This document shows positions 56,406 through 64,000 of a DNA stretch of 64,000 bases, in pieces. Positions within the stretch are counted from its first letter, which is position 1. Each line of letters opens with the position of its first letter. Location: positions 1 to 64,000 of the forward strand of contig NZ_BEWL01000009.1 of NCBI RefSeq assembly GCF_002723915.1. Reading direction: 5' to 3'. The translations under genes were made by a program, and so were the position numbers. The notes under the pieces are model-generated. The model was not told the origin of the DNA. It searched no databases and saw only the letters and a list, made by a program, of their open reading frames with translations. Source of the DNA: Gluconobacter albidus. GTDB taxonomy: Bacteria; Pseudomonadota; Alphaproteobacteria; Acetobacterales; Acetobacteraceae.

Positions 56406-57953
56406 TTATAATCCCGGGCTTGCGCTGGCTGACGCAGAAGGGGACGGCCGGAAAACAGAGGCGACGGCCTCAACCGCCTTTTTCACCAGCTCACGGGCCT
56501 TCTCTGAGAGCTCTTCGACCATGCTGGTCCCGGCTTCCTTTCCCGGCACCCCCTTGGCGAGTTCGCCAATCTTGCTGTCCAGGCCGTTGAAGCGCTGCTC
56601 GACCTGAGCCTCTGTTCCTCGCTGCACCCCAATATCGGCAGCTTTCTCACGATGAGCGCCGTAGGCCGCGACCGCCTCACCCGCTTCCTTCAACTGCGCT
56701 GCGAACGCCTGGTTGGTGCTCCGCTCGGTTTGAAATCGCGATTGCAGGCCTTCATGCCGACCTCCCGGCCGCATTTCGCTCAACACACCATCCATGCCGT
56801 TTGGCTCTGATTTCGCGGCCTCAGCGATCTCCCGCATGACCGAAGACGCCGGAGTATTCTGCACGGCTTCCAGAGCACTTTGCGCCTTCAGGCCCAGGGC
56901 CTCGGTCTGATCCAGATGGTTGGCGTCGGCCTGCTGCCCATGGGCAGCATTCATCGTCTGCGCCTTGGCCATCCAGTTAGACCCGGGCGTGACGGCCTGC
57001 TGCACGGCCTCAGGACGAATGGCCTGTGCGAGACGGGTAAAGAGACCCGGGCCGCGCACCTGATAAACGACCTTCTCATCGGCTTCCTGTTCAGGGGGTT
57101 TCGCCTCCTCCTTCGCCGGTCCAGGTCTATTCTGCGCTTTAGCTCCGGTATCAGCTTTGCTCGATGCCTCTGGTGCTGCCTTCTTGTTCTCGGTTGCGCC
57201 AGCGTTTGCCGGTCGCTCAGGGCGGTGGGCCTGTGGCTGGTCTGCTCCCGGCTCCCCGCCTCCAGGAGAGGCGTGCATCCGTGGATCGGCCTTTTCTTCC
57301 GAAGAGGGACGAGTTGAGGTGTCACCCTCTTGCAGACGTGGATCCTCACTGTCCTCTGGCTCAGGGGCGTCCGGAATATCATCGAAAGGTGGTGGCTCAG
57401 GACTTCCATCAAACTCGGAGGCCGGTTCCACAGGTCTGACGTCTGCCTGTTCGTCCTGTGTAACGGTCTGCGCGTCAGGGTCGTGTGTCGAGAACCGTGC
57501 GGCAGTGGCAACCCGCTCGGACAGGGATTGAAGAACCTCGTCAATCTCCGGATTACCCTGCTGATCGGCCCCCATGGAGGCGACGCGCTCCGACACAGAG
57601 CGCACCGTGTCCACCAGTCGCTGATCCATCAGATCGGCGGTCTGCCCCATAAAGCCCTTGAGGGTCTCGGACGTCAGGCCGGGCACGCTCATGGCACGCT
57701 GTGTCATCTCTTCGCGCAGCCCATTTTCCTGCGGCAGAACCGGTCCGACCAGACGCTCGGCGTCCTGAAGCACATAGGCGACGTTGGTCCGAAACCGCTC
57801 ATTGGCCGCAAGGTCCGGATCCTGATGCTTCTGGGCAAGCAGGGTGATCTGCCCGGCCAGTTGGGGCGCATCCTTCTCAAGTTGGGGCCGCACACGCTCC
57901 AGGCTCTGGAAGACGTCCGCGAGGGCAGGGATCTGCGTATCATTCTGGGCCAT
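56406..57953 (-). CDS. Pro/Glu/Ala-rich linker protein of the transfer operon
   Basis: 515 residues from ATG 57953. Helical N-terminal domain, a low-complexity Pro/Glu/Ala middle (about residues 140-300) and a helical, Ala/Glu-rich C-terminus. No family recognised; no membrane segment. It lies between TraW-like and DotA/TraY genes with 1-3 nt spacing, so it is likely a transfer component or substrate. Confidence 0.6.
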   Translation of the reverse strand: MAQNDTQIPALADVFQSLERVRPQLEKDAPQLAGQITLLAQKHQDPDLAANERFRTNVAYVLQDAERLVGPVLPQENGLREEMTQRAMSVPGLTSETLKGFMGQTADLMDQRLVDTVRSVSERVASMGADQQGNPEIDEVLQSLSERVATAARFSTHDPDAQTVTQDEQADVRPVEPASEFDGSPEPPPFDDIPDAPEPEDSEDPRLQEGDTSTRPSSEEKADPRMHASPGGGEPGADQPQAHRPERPANAGATENKKAAPEASSKADTGAKAQNRPGPAKEEAKPPEQEADEKVVYQVRGPGLFTRLAQAIRPEAVQQAVTPGSNWMAKAQTMNAAHGQQADANHLDQTEALGLKAQSALEAVQNTPASSVMREIAEAAKSEPNGMDGVLSEMRPGGRHEGLQSRFQTERSTNQAFAAQLKEAGEAVAAYGAHREKAADIGVQRGTEAQVEQRFNGLDSKIGELAKGVPGKEAGTSMVEELSEKARELVKKAVEAVASVFRPSPSASASASPGL

Positions 57954-57954
57954 G

Positions 57955-59148
57955 TCAGCCTCCGGGATTGACGTTTGGTGATGGGATGGGGGCAAGTCTC
58001 TTGGCCTCGCTTTCCTCCTCGTGCTGCGCCACCTGTGTTGCGGCGAGCGAAGACTGGAAAAGCCCGAGACGGTAAGTCTGCAAGGCGAGGTAGTTGGCCT
58101 GAGCCTGCTCGATCGCCAGCTCACGCATGACCGTTGCGGGTGGCATCTGCTGAAGGTTCTTGTTCCAGGTCACGCCTGAGACACGGCGATTGACCTCAAG
58201 GCTCATCGACGTCAGCCACGAGGCCTGATCCGAGACAGTCATGCCCTCGGCCTGCATCTCGGTTTTCTGCACATCGGTCAGGTTGATCGACGGGATCTCC
58301 AGCGAGGTGATGAAATTCATCACGTAGCGCGAGAGCGACATGCGGGCGTTGTAGGCGCGACGACGCAACGCAGCCTCGCGTCCGGACGTGGACGTAAGCT
58401 GCTCGCCGCGCAGTGCGGCAGGGGCTACAGGCTGGATAAGTGTGGTGCTGTAGTCGTTGGCAGCGTCCACACCGCCGTCAGCCGACAGGGTGTCCTGCCC
58501 GAACAGGGAAATGGCCCTTTGGTCCGCATTGGGCAGACGGGAAAGAGCCGAGCACAGACCGGCTGTGACGTCTTCCTGCGAGCAATAGCGCCGCCCATGC
58601 AGCGCCATGCTCGATGCCACACCCTGGCCTTTGCCATAGTAAGACGGCGTTCCAGCGTCGGCCTCTCCGCGACTGTCCGTAATCGTCGCAATCGCGCGGG
58701 TTGCCGTTCTGGCTGACTGAGACGCGCCCTGGGTGGCCTGCGACCCGTCGATCCCTGTGCAGAACTCCGGGTTCATCATGTGCTCGTCGCGGATCGTGGT
58801 ATCCTGCTGGCGGCGAGCGAACTCCGCCATCGCTGTATTGGACGCATCCGCGATGCGCTGTTGAGCAGCGACACCGGCCTTTTCGTAGTTACTGAGCTGT
58901 GTGAAGCCCTTGTTCAGCATGGAACTGACGGAGTTCGGGTTCGTCAGGCTATCCATTGAATTGTTCAACTGAGACGTCAGCGTCTTGGTCATCGACGACA
59001 GCGCGGAGCCCGTGAACTTCTGCAACGCGCTGATGGCCGCGACGACCGCCGCTTCACCGATGAACGCATTCGCAGGCTTCGGCATCGCGACAAGAACTGT
59101 CGTGCAGAGGAGCATCGTTGCGATTGTTGGATTGAGGCGGATCTTCAT
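57955..59148 (-). CDS. TraW-like exported transfer protein
   Basis: 397 residues from ATG 59148 (overlapping the upstream stop as TGATG). Signal peptide MKIRLNPTIATMLLCTTVLVAMPKPANA, then helical segments with several cysteines (MNPEFCTGIDG, RRYCSQEDVTAGLC). Length, signal and position beside DotA/TraY fit IncI-type TraW; identity not certain. Confidence 0.6.
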   Translation of the reverse strand: MKIRLNPTIATMLLCTTVLVAMPKPANAFIGEAAVVAAISALQKFTGSALSSMTKTLTSQLNNSMDSLTNPNSVSSMLNKGFTQLSNYEKAGVAAQQRIADASNTAMAEFARRQQDTTIRDEHMMNPEFCTGIDGSQATQGASQSARTATRAIATITDSRGEADAGTPSYYGKGQGVASSMALHGRRYCSQEDVTAGLCSALSRLPNADQRAISLFGQDTLSADGGVDAANDYSTTLIQPVAPAALRGEQLTSTSGREAALRRRAYNARMSLSRYVMNFITSLEIPSINLTDVQKTEMQAEGMTVSDQASWLTSMSLEVNRRVSGVTWNKNLQQMPPATVMRELAIEQAQANYLALQTYRLGLFQSSLAATQVAQHEEESEAKRLAPIPSPNVNPGG

Positions 59149-59690
59149 CAGAATACCCCGTCCAGAGAGGTGCTGGTGTAGCCGGTCGGCAGACGTGGCT
59201 CCCCCCGGACATACCCGTTTGAATCGCCATTCCCGAGGCTCCCGGCCGCAAGCTGCGGACCACTGCCGCCAAAATTCAGGGAGGGGCACATGAGGCCGTT
59301 TCCGCCTGACAGGCCGAGACCGACATTCACACCGTTCAGGCTTAACCCGCATTGCTGGGCTGCTCCGACGGTATTGTCCCATTCGGTCTGGGCGGCCGAG
59401 CAGATTTCTCCTTCGACCTGCCCGACAACGTCATTAATCAGCGCTGCCGGGTTCGCAATGTTCGTCAGGAGATTGAGGCCCGTTCCATTGAAAAACTTGT
59501 CCAGGCAGGAGAGGCCACTGACACTTTCAGGCTGCTTCTCATAAGCATTGTTAGCCTTGATGCGCCCGTTTACGGCGTCCGCTGCGGCCTGCGTGAGGGT
59601 TGCGCAGGCCTGGCTACCCTGTGTTGCGGCAGATGCGCTCAGAGGGACCGAAAGAGTAGCGGCCACGAAAAGAAAGGATGCCCGTTTCAT
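59148..59690 (-). CDS. Exported cysteine-containing transfer-operon protein
   Basis: 180 residues. Signal peptide MKRASFLFVAATLSVPLSASA; four to six cysteines in the mature part (SQACAT, LSCLDKFF, GEICSAA, QQCGLSL, LMCPSL) and a Gly/Asn/Ser-rich tail. No family recognised. Coupled on both sides by overlapping stop/start codons. Confidence 0.6.
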   Translation of the reverse strand: MKRASFLFVAATLSVPLSASAATQGSQACATLTQAAADAVNGRIKANNAYEKQPESVSGLSCLDKFFNGTGLNLLTNIANPAALINDVVGQVEGEICSAAQTEWDNTVGAAQQCGLSLNGVNVGLGLSGGNGLMCPSLNFGGSGPQLAAGSLGNGDSNGYVRGEPRLPTGYTSTSLDGVF

Positions 59691-60073
59691 GCGGCCGCCC
59701 TTTCTGCTTCTGGATCGAGAAGGTCGCGCAGAAGCGCGAGACGATCTTCAGAAAAGACGCGCGCGGACAGCTCTGCCCTTTTCTGACTGTCTGTCCATGC
59801 GACCAGTTCAGCACGGCTGGAGACCGCAGATGCTACAAGATCCTCTCCGCCGCTGACGGTCGAGACCACTTCGGAAACAAAGGTCCGTCGCTCCTCGCTC
59901 GGTAAAGACACAAGGAGGTCGGCCAGAGAGGCGATGATCGCCCCGTCCGTGCCGGAAGTGTGTCCATTCCGGACACGGAAATGCTCAAGCAGATTGTGCC
60001 GTGCAAGAGCAAGGTTAGGGGCCAGAGAACTCTGCGGGGTGTCCCTGTGCGGTGTTGGATCGTCTGGTGACAT
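59687..60073 (-). CDS. First gene of the leftward transfer operon, unrecognised
   Basis: 128 residues, acidic and helical (LADLLVSLPSEERRTFVSEVVSTVSGGEDLVASAVSS). Overlaps the next gene (ATGA). It begins a chain of six coupled genes (60073 to 53635). The ribosome site lies in a 9-bp leader hairpin. Confidence 0.6.
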   Translation of the reverse strand: MSPDDPTPHRDTPQSSLAPNLALARHNLLEHFRVRNGHTSGTDGAIIASLADLLVSLPSEERRTFVSEVVSTVSGGEDLVASAVSSRAELVAWTDSQKRAELSARVFSEDRLALLRDLLDPEAERAAA

Positions 60074-60078
60074 GCCTC

Positions 60079-60124
60079 TCTCCTGGGTAAGTCCCAGGAG
60101 AAAAGCAGCTCGATCTGCGACTAA
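60079..60124 (-). promoter_or_regulatory. TTAGTCGCA box and SD hairpin (main transfer operon)
   Basis: TTAGTCGCA on the minus strand at 60116-60124, 42 nt before ATG 60073. TCTCCTGGG (60093-60101) and CCCAGGAGA (60079-60087) form a 9-bp stem with a 5-nt loop; the 3' arm holds the AGGAGA ribosome site. Confidence 0.65.
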
Positions 60125-60127
60125 CGC

Positions 60128-60544
60128 TTATTTCTTCAAAATAGTGACGTGCGCGCGCCCGACCTCGATACGCTCGCCAAGCGGGCTGACTGTGGTGGCC
60201 AGAACCTTGTTCCATTCCCGACCGCCCTGCCAGTCCACGGCCTCACCTGGATCAACGCCCGCACCGTAAGTGACACGGACACCTGATGGAACGATCTGCC
60301 TCACGGCGAACGACAATGGCACCTGATGACCATAGCCAGTCGTCATGCGGAAGTGATGAACCACTTTCGGCGGCTCGGCCTGCACGGATGGCTCTGCGGG
60401 AGGTGCCAGAGAGACTGGTCCCGAAGGGGCTGGCGAAGGAAGGGGCGGGGGCGCATGACTGATCTCGAAGGCCGCTTCAGTCAGCATTGCTTTGGGCATT
60501 GCTGGAGCTGGCTGCACATGGGCGGGAGGCAACATTACAAACAC
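60128..60544 (-). CDS. TcpQ-domain (PilL-like) protein
   Basis: 138 residues from GTG 60544, spaced well from GGAGAAA (ATG three codons later). A Pro/Ala-rich N-terminal part is followed by VPLSFAVRQIVPSGVRVTYGAGVDPGEAVDWQGGREWNKVL, the TcpQ/PilL-type module seen in pilus and IncI-type transfer proteins. A longer frame upstream lacks a ribosome site. Confidence 0.65.
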   Translation of the reverse strand: MFVMLPPAHVQPAPAMPKAMLTEAAFEISHAPPPLPSPAPSGPVSLAPPAEPSVQAEPPKVVHHFRMTTGYGHQVPLSFAVRQIVPSGVRVTYGAGVDPGEAVDWQGGREWNKVLATTVSPLGERIEVGRAHVTILKK

Positions 60545-60590
60545 TCGGTTTCTCCTGAAATAACTTAATATTCTAAATCGCAGATCGACA

Positions 60591-60599
60591 TGCGACTGA
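60591..60599 (-). promoter_or_regulatory. TCAGTCGCA box (TcpQ-domain gene)
   Basis: TCAGTCGCA on the minus strand, 46 nt before GTG 60544, in the divergent region with the XRE regulator gene (60708). The neighbouring TCGCA...TGCGA is an imperfect inverted pair. No SD hairpin. Confidence 0.5.
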
Positions 60600-60707
60600 G
60601 GAGAGATGTTAAATTCGAACTCAGTTGTCAGGGGCGCTCTCGTAGGTATTTTGCAGTATCCGGACCCGAAGTCCGGTGCGTAAGCCTGCCGAGAGAGAGA
60701 ACTAGCC

Positions 60708-61478
60708 ATGAACAAGAAAACAGAGACGCAGGCAAATGATGCTTCTGTTGAAGGATATCTGACTGAGTTAGGCGATAGAGTACGCGAAGTTCGGGAGAAA
60801 CGGGAACTGAATGTGGTACGAGTCTGCTTTATGAGTGGGCTGTCAGTAAATACAGTTCAGAACATGGAGAAAGGTAAGGCGCCCGCCTACAACTCTCTAT
60901 GGAAACTAATTCAAGGTCTTGAAGAAGTTCCTGAAAACGTATTACCTCCCGACAGACATGAAATATTACCGTTGGAAGGCCAAGCCTCTGATGAGGAGCT
61001 ACAGGTCTGCCTTTCGCTCAGTAAGATATTCGAAAAGAACAGAGCTTCATTGCTTGAAATCCTTTCAGAAGTGGAGAGGATAAAGACAGACCAAACTCTT
61101 AATGAGGGCAAAAAAGTCCCGCCCGACAAGAGACAGCCAGTTCTCGTAGAGCTTGGCGAACGAATACGCGACATTCGCCTGGCCAGAGGCTTGAGCGGTG
61201 CTGACTTGGCTGCTGCCAGCGGACTTCATGCGCCCGCAATCCATCTTATTGAGATAGGAATGCGAAACCCCAATCTCGATACCCTCTTGAAGATTGCGGC
61301 AGCCCTACGTGTACCGACAGCGTTGCTATTCGCAGGCTTTCCGAAGGTAGACGCCACTTTTGCTCTCTTTCGTGTTCGGGGCCTTTACAGCGGAATCCTA
61401 TCCACATCCGAACAGGCAAGGATATTGTTCGATAAACTGGACGTTCTGCAGCGCGTCACGAAAGACGTTATGAACTGA
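60708..61478 (+). CDS. Double-HTH XRE-family regulator
   Basis: 256 residues with two Cro/C1-type HTH domains: residues about 18-70 (LGDRVREVREKRELNVVRVCFMSGLSVNTVQNMEKGK) and about 147-205 (LGERIRDIRLARGLSGADLAAASGLHAPAIHLIEIGMRNPNLDTLLKIAAAL). The arrangement resembles an internal duplication. It is divergent to the TcpQ gene and lies ahead of palindromes at 61483 and 61546, so it is a candidate regulator of transfer. Confidence 0.8.
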   Translation: MNKKTETQANDASVEGYLTELGDRVREVREKRELNVVRVCFMSGLSVNTVQNMEKGKAPAYNSLWKLIQGLEEVPENVLPPDRHEILPLEGQASDEELQVCLSLSKIFEKNRASLLEILSEVERIKTDQTLNEGKKVPPDKRQPVLVELGERIRDIRLARGLSGADLAAASGLHAPAIHLIEIGMRNPNLDTLLKIAAALRVPTALLFAGFPKVDATFALFRVRGLYSGILSTSEQARILFDKLDVLQRVTKDVMN

Positions 61479-61482
61479 AGAG

Positions 61483-61562
61483 ACGATAAGATTATCGTTT
61501 GGTGCGGTTTTTTCTTGCATTACAGGTCTCATCGCTAGATAAGCGTATCGTTCGTAACGATA
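61483..61562. promoter_or_regulatory. Paired palindromes ahead of the second regulator gene
   Basis: ACGATAA-GA-TTATCGT (61483-61498) and TATCGTT-CGT-AACGATA (61546-61562) are perfect 7-bp inverted repeats sharing the half-site TATCGT. The second ends 16 nt before ATG 61578. They look like operators for one of the two regulators. Confidence 0.55.
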
Positions 61563-61577
61563 ACGGTGCGTCTAGCG

Positions 61578-62624
61578 ATGTCTGTAGCTCTCCATCCGTC
61601 ATTTGCCCTGTCCACCCAGGCCTATCTGGCTTCGGGGATGCAGCTTCCGAGTAAGGACCAAGACACCTCTCCTTCGTCTGGACTCTCGCCGTTCGGCCCA
61701 GCCTTGCAAGCACGATCCCTTTTGAAAAAGATGATCGTTCATGGTGTGAATGTTGCGCACATCGCGGCCGCACTTTTCATAAGCCGCCTGGAGATCGAAG
61801 CCATTGCGCGAGAGGAAGGACTTCCTCTCAAGCGCACCGCGCTGAGGAACAGCCCTCGCGCGTGGTCCCTTCTCGACATCAGCCGCCTCAGCCGCGCATG
61901 GGCCGAGGGCGAAGACCTTCCCGCCATAGCAAAGCGCCTCGACCGCACAGTCATGGCCGTTCGCAAGAAGCGCGCCGCCCTCGGCTTGCCCGCACGAGAG
62001 CGCTATGCCGAGGTGGTCTGGACGGACGCCGACGTTGCCACTCTTCTGGCCCACCGTGAGCGTCGCATCGGGCTCCAGCGCATTGCCAAACAGATGGGCC
62101 GCAGTGTCCGCAGCCTGCAACGCAAGCTCATCAGTCTCCAGCCTCCTGCTGAGTCTGTGGCCATTCCCGCTGATCCATCCGTTGTTCTAACCTGGGAGCA
62201 GGCCTCCCGCCTGACACCAGAAGAGCGTCGGGGCCGCAGATGGCAGGTCCGGAACTCACCAACCGGGCTGGTTATCGGCTTCAGCCGGAATGCCTGCACC
62301 ACACGCTGGTCCGTCGAAATGCAGCACGAGCTGGCCATGCGGCATTTTGCTCACCAGTCCCCTGATGCTGTTGCCGAGGACTTCCTGCTGACAGATCGCA
62401 CCATCGTCAGCCAGTCCGGCTGGCTCCATCTGCCGCGGCGCTCCAAGAAAGACATGCGCAAGGCGTTCGATCCCAACCTGTATGAGGTCTATCTGAAGAA
62501 GATGGATTACGTGCGCCGCGAATGCCTCGGCAAGGCCGGGTTCTATTTCTGGACTACCCGCCGTAACGGCCGCCGTATCAGCCGTTTGCACCAGCAGACC
62601 GCCGTCATGCGCTCGGGCGATTAA
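61578..62624 (+). CDS. Predicted DNA-binding protein with repeated HTH-like units
   Basis: 348 residues. Several Myb/GcrA-like helical units are visible: VAHIAAALFISRLEIEAIAREEGL, LPAIAKRLDRTVMAVRKKRAALGL and LQRIAKQMGRSVRSLQRKLISL. The C-terminal half is basic and unrecognised. ATG 61578 chosen over GTG 61566. Probably a transcriptional regulator of the rightward transfer genes. Confidence 0.6.
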   Translation: MSVALHPSFALSTQAYLASGMQLPSKDQDTSPSSGLSPFGPALQARSLLKKMIVHGVNVAHIAAALFISRLEIEAIAREEGLPLKRTALRNSPRAWSLLDISRLSRAWAEGEDLPAIAKRLDRTVMAVRKKRAALGLPARERYAEVVWTDADVATLLAHRERRIGLQRIAKQMGRSVRSLQRKLISLQPPAESVAIPADPSVVLTWEQASRLTPEERRGRRWQVRNSPTGLVIGFSRNACTTRWSVEMQHELAMRHFAHQSPDAVAEDFLLTDRTIVSQSGWLHLPRRSKKDMRKAFDPNLYEVYLKKMDYVRRECLGKAGFYFWTTRRNGRRISRLHQQTAVMRSGD

Positions 62625-62651
62625 TCCGCAAATTTCTCCATTTTTTCAGCT

Positions 62652-62660
62652 TCAGTCGCA
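62652..62660 (+). promoter_or_regulatory. TCAGTCGCA box (dotI-dotH unit)
   Basis: TCAGTCGCA, 35 nt before a 19-codon leader ORF at 62696 and 91 nt before dotI. Confidence 0.5.
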
Positions 62661-62695
62661 GATCAACGGGTCACGGTGACGATGACACAGTCATC

Positions 62696-62755
62696 ATGAG
62701 GTTTGAAATGCCATCCGCAGCCCCGCTGTCGTTCCACGGAGATACCGCGCCATGA
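62696..62755 (+). CDS. 19-codon leader ORF coupled to dotI
   Basis: ATG 62696 to TGA 62755 (MRFEMPSAAPLSFHGDTAP). Its stop overlaps the dotI ATG (ATGA), and its distance from the TCAGTCGCA box matches that of real genes in the set. It could couple translation into dotI. Confidence 0.35.
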   Translation: MRFEMPSAAPLSFHGDTAP

Positions 62756-63381
62756 GCCGCTCCTCGGGATCCCTGAGCCGACGCCTGACCGATCCTGATT
62801 TTCAGGGAAAGATCGTTGAGCGTTCCTTGCAGACGTCCATCGCCCTCGCGGCTGTCGTGGTCGTTCTGGCCGTTCTTCTGGCCCGCGCGTGGTCGTATCA
62901 TCCGCTCCCGAAGTATTTCTTCGTGGACGGGATCAACGCCCCTCGCCCGGCTATCGCGCTGAACAGTCCGATCCTCAGTCAGGAAGATTTCCTGTCGTGG
63001 GTCATCAAGTGGTCGCTCAAGCCCTACAACATCAATTACCGGGATTATCCGTCGCAGCTTAACGCAGCCGGATCGCATTTCACCATCAATGGCTGGAATA
63101 CGTTCGCGCAGTCCTTCGTCCAGGACGGCAATCTGGCGAAAATGAAAGAGGCCAAGCTGCTCTGCTACGCGCAGCCGACGCGTGCCGCCACCATTCGCCA
63201 GCAAAGCATGGTCAACGGTCATCACCATTACGTCGTGCAGTTCCCGTTCGTTCAGACCTGCGAGAACGTCAATGTGGAAAGCTCCCAGACCCTGATTGCA
63301 ACCGTGCATGTCGAGCGTGTCGATGACGCTGATCACCCTGACGGCATTGCCATCACCCAGCTTGTGGCCAGCCCGCAGTGA
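62752..63381 (+). CDS. dotI: DotI/IcmL/TraM-family inner-membrane core component
   Basis: 209 residues. One transmembrane helix (SIALAAVVVVLAVLLARAW) is followed by the IcmL periplasmic domain: PKYFFVDGINAPRPAIALNSPILSQEDFLSWVIKWSLKPYNINYRDYPSQLNAAGSHFTINGWNTF. It forms part of the inner-membrane/periplasmic type IVB core complex. It precedes dotH as in Dot/Icm and IncI clusters. Confidence 0.88.
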   Translation: MSRSSGSLSRRLTDPDFQGKIVERSLQTSIALAAVVVVLAVLLARAWSYHPLPKYFFVDGINAPRPAIALNSPILSQEDFLSWVIKWSLKPYNINYRDYPSQLNAAGSHFTINGWNTFAQSFVQDGNLAKMKEAKLLCYAQPTRAATIRQQSMVNGHHHYVVQFPFVQTCENVNVESSQTLIATVHVERVDDADHPDGIAITQLVASPQ

Positions 63382-63392
63382 GGATCCGTGCC

Positions 63393-64000
63393 ATGAAAAC
63401 CCGTTCCTTTTCGTTAGCCCTTCTTGGCCTCATGGGCTTCATGCCCTTCACCGCGCTGGCACAGTCGGCAGCCCCTGGTCCGGAGACCGCACCAGCGTCT
63501 CCCCCTCTCTCTGCCGAACAACAGGATCAGCAGGCCGCCGAAGATGAGGCCATACCCCTGACGCCGGAGATGATCCGTCGTCTCGGCAACCGTCTCAAAG
63601 AGAACCAGAAGGCGCGTGAGGATGTCGCTACGGAAGTCGCGGCTCCGACAAGCCGCCCGGCCATTCGCGTGTCTTTCGCACCCGGTCAGCAGACATCGCT
63701 GATTTTCACGACCAAGGGCTATCCCACGGCCGTCTCGTTCGTGGACCGCTCCGGAGCACCCTGGCCGATTGCGTGGAACACGACCAGCACATCCGCCAAT
63801 CCGGATGGTCTGAAGAACTGCTCGTCTGACGGGGGCAAAGGGGGTTCCCCTGCCGTGCAGACCACGGGTTTTTACACCTGCGTTCCTTATTCTGGCAGCA
63901 ACACCATCAACATCGAGCCCCTGTCGCTGTCTCCGCGTGGTGGCCTGCTCGTCACGCTCAAAGGCGCCATCAAGCCGATCTCGTTCCTGCTTTTGGCCGG
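63393..64000 (+). CDS. dotH: DotH/IcmK/TraN-family outer-membrane core component (partial)
   Basis: Open from ATG 63393 through the window end (at least 202 codons). Signal peptide MKTRSFSLALLGLMGFMPFTALA, then LTPEMIRRLGNRLKENQKARED and FTTKGYPTAVSFVDRSGAPWPI, the IcmK/DotH hallmark. The family builds the outer-membrane ring with DotC and DotD. The C-terminus lies outside the window. Confidence 0.88.
   Translation, partial: MKTRSFSLALLGLMGFMPFTALAQSAAPGPETAPASPPLSAEQQDQQAAEDEAIPLTPEMIRRLGNRLKENQKAREDVATEVAAPTSRPAIRVSFAPGQQTSLIFTTKGYPTAVSFVDRSGAPWPIAWNTTSTSANPDGLKNCSSDGGKGGSPAVQTTGFYTCVPYSGSNTINIEPLSLSPRGGLLVTLKGAIKPISFLLLA

Overview
The window looks like part of a large conjugative plasmid of an alphaproteobacterium, most likely an acetic acid bacterium (Acetobacteraceae). 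The replicon evidence is a RepC-type initiator, a ParA/small-ParB partition pair embedded in 17-bp iterons, a GapR-like DUF2312 protein, a serine resolvase and an I-type (Dot/Icm-like) type IVB conjugation system that runs off the right edge. A GTTC-N7-GTTC SOS box of alphaproteobacterial type precedes the mutasome operon. The family-level assignment is inference from gene content; no rRNA or tRNA gene was recognised.

Layout. 1-1.7 kb: an IS110 remnant, a MOSC protein and a decayed flavin reductase/ferredoxin tail. 1.8-9.1 kb: a divergent zinc-starvation island. Leftward it carries folE, hisI, a COG0523 metallochaperone GTPase, a class III alcohol dehydrogenase and a gamma carbonic anhydrase; rightward a DUF1826 protein, a Fur-family regulator (probable Zur) and a second threonyl-tRNA synthetase. 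A Zur-like palindrome lies between the arms and a near-identical one lies upstream of an S46 peptidase gene at 9.5 kb. Two of the enzymes have lost zinc-binding cysteines. 9.5-14.3 kb: S46 peptidase, moaB, an IS5-family element and an exported methyltransferase. 14.4-28 kb: a defence island with an unrecognised two-gene unit, a Septu-like ATPase/HNH pair, McrBC with an EVE-like insert, and a 1377-residue nuclease-STAND protein. A repeated hairpin sits in three of the gaps between these modules. 28-35 kb: a giant DNA methylase-helicase (DarB-like) and accessory genes including a PAPS-reductase-like protein. 35-37 kb: the partition locus, with a 496-bp tandem duplication that copied the 5' end of parA and nine iterons. 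37-42.7 kb: the SOS-controlled imuA-imuB-orf-dnaE2 mutasome. 43-48 kb: a GumN-like gene and an arsenic operon arsR-arsC-arsB-arsN-arsH. 48-51 kb: resolvase, GapR-like gene and repC. 51-64 kb: type IVB transfer genes (DotA/TraY, TraW-like, TcpQ-domain, DotI/IcmL, DotH/IcmK) with two putative regulators.

The most unusual signal is regulatory. A 9-bp box (T[CTA]AGTCGCA) lies on the coding strand 35-46 nt before the start codons of at least seven plasmid-backbone and transfer genes. In four of those leaders the Shine-Dalgarno sequence forms the 3' arm of an inverted repeat. This suggests a plasmid-wide transcriptional regulon, possibly with translational gating, that I cannot match to a described system. 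Together the cargo (metal limitation, arsenic resistance, mutagenesis, phage defence) and the backbone describe a stress-and-defence plasmid that can probably transfer itself.
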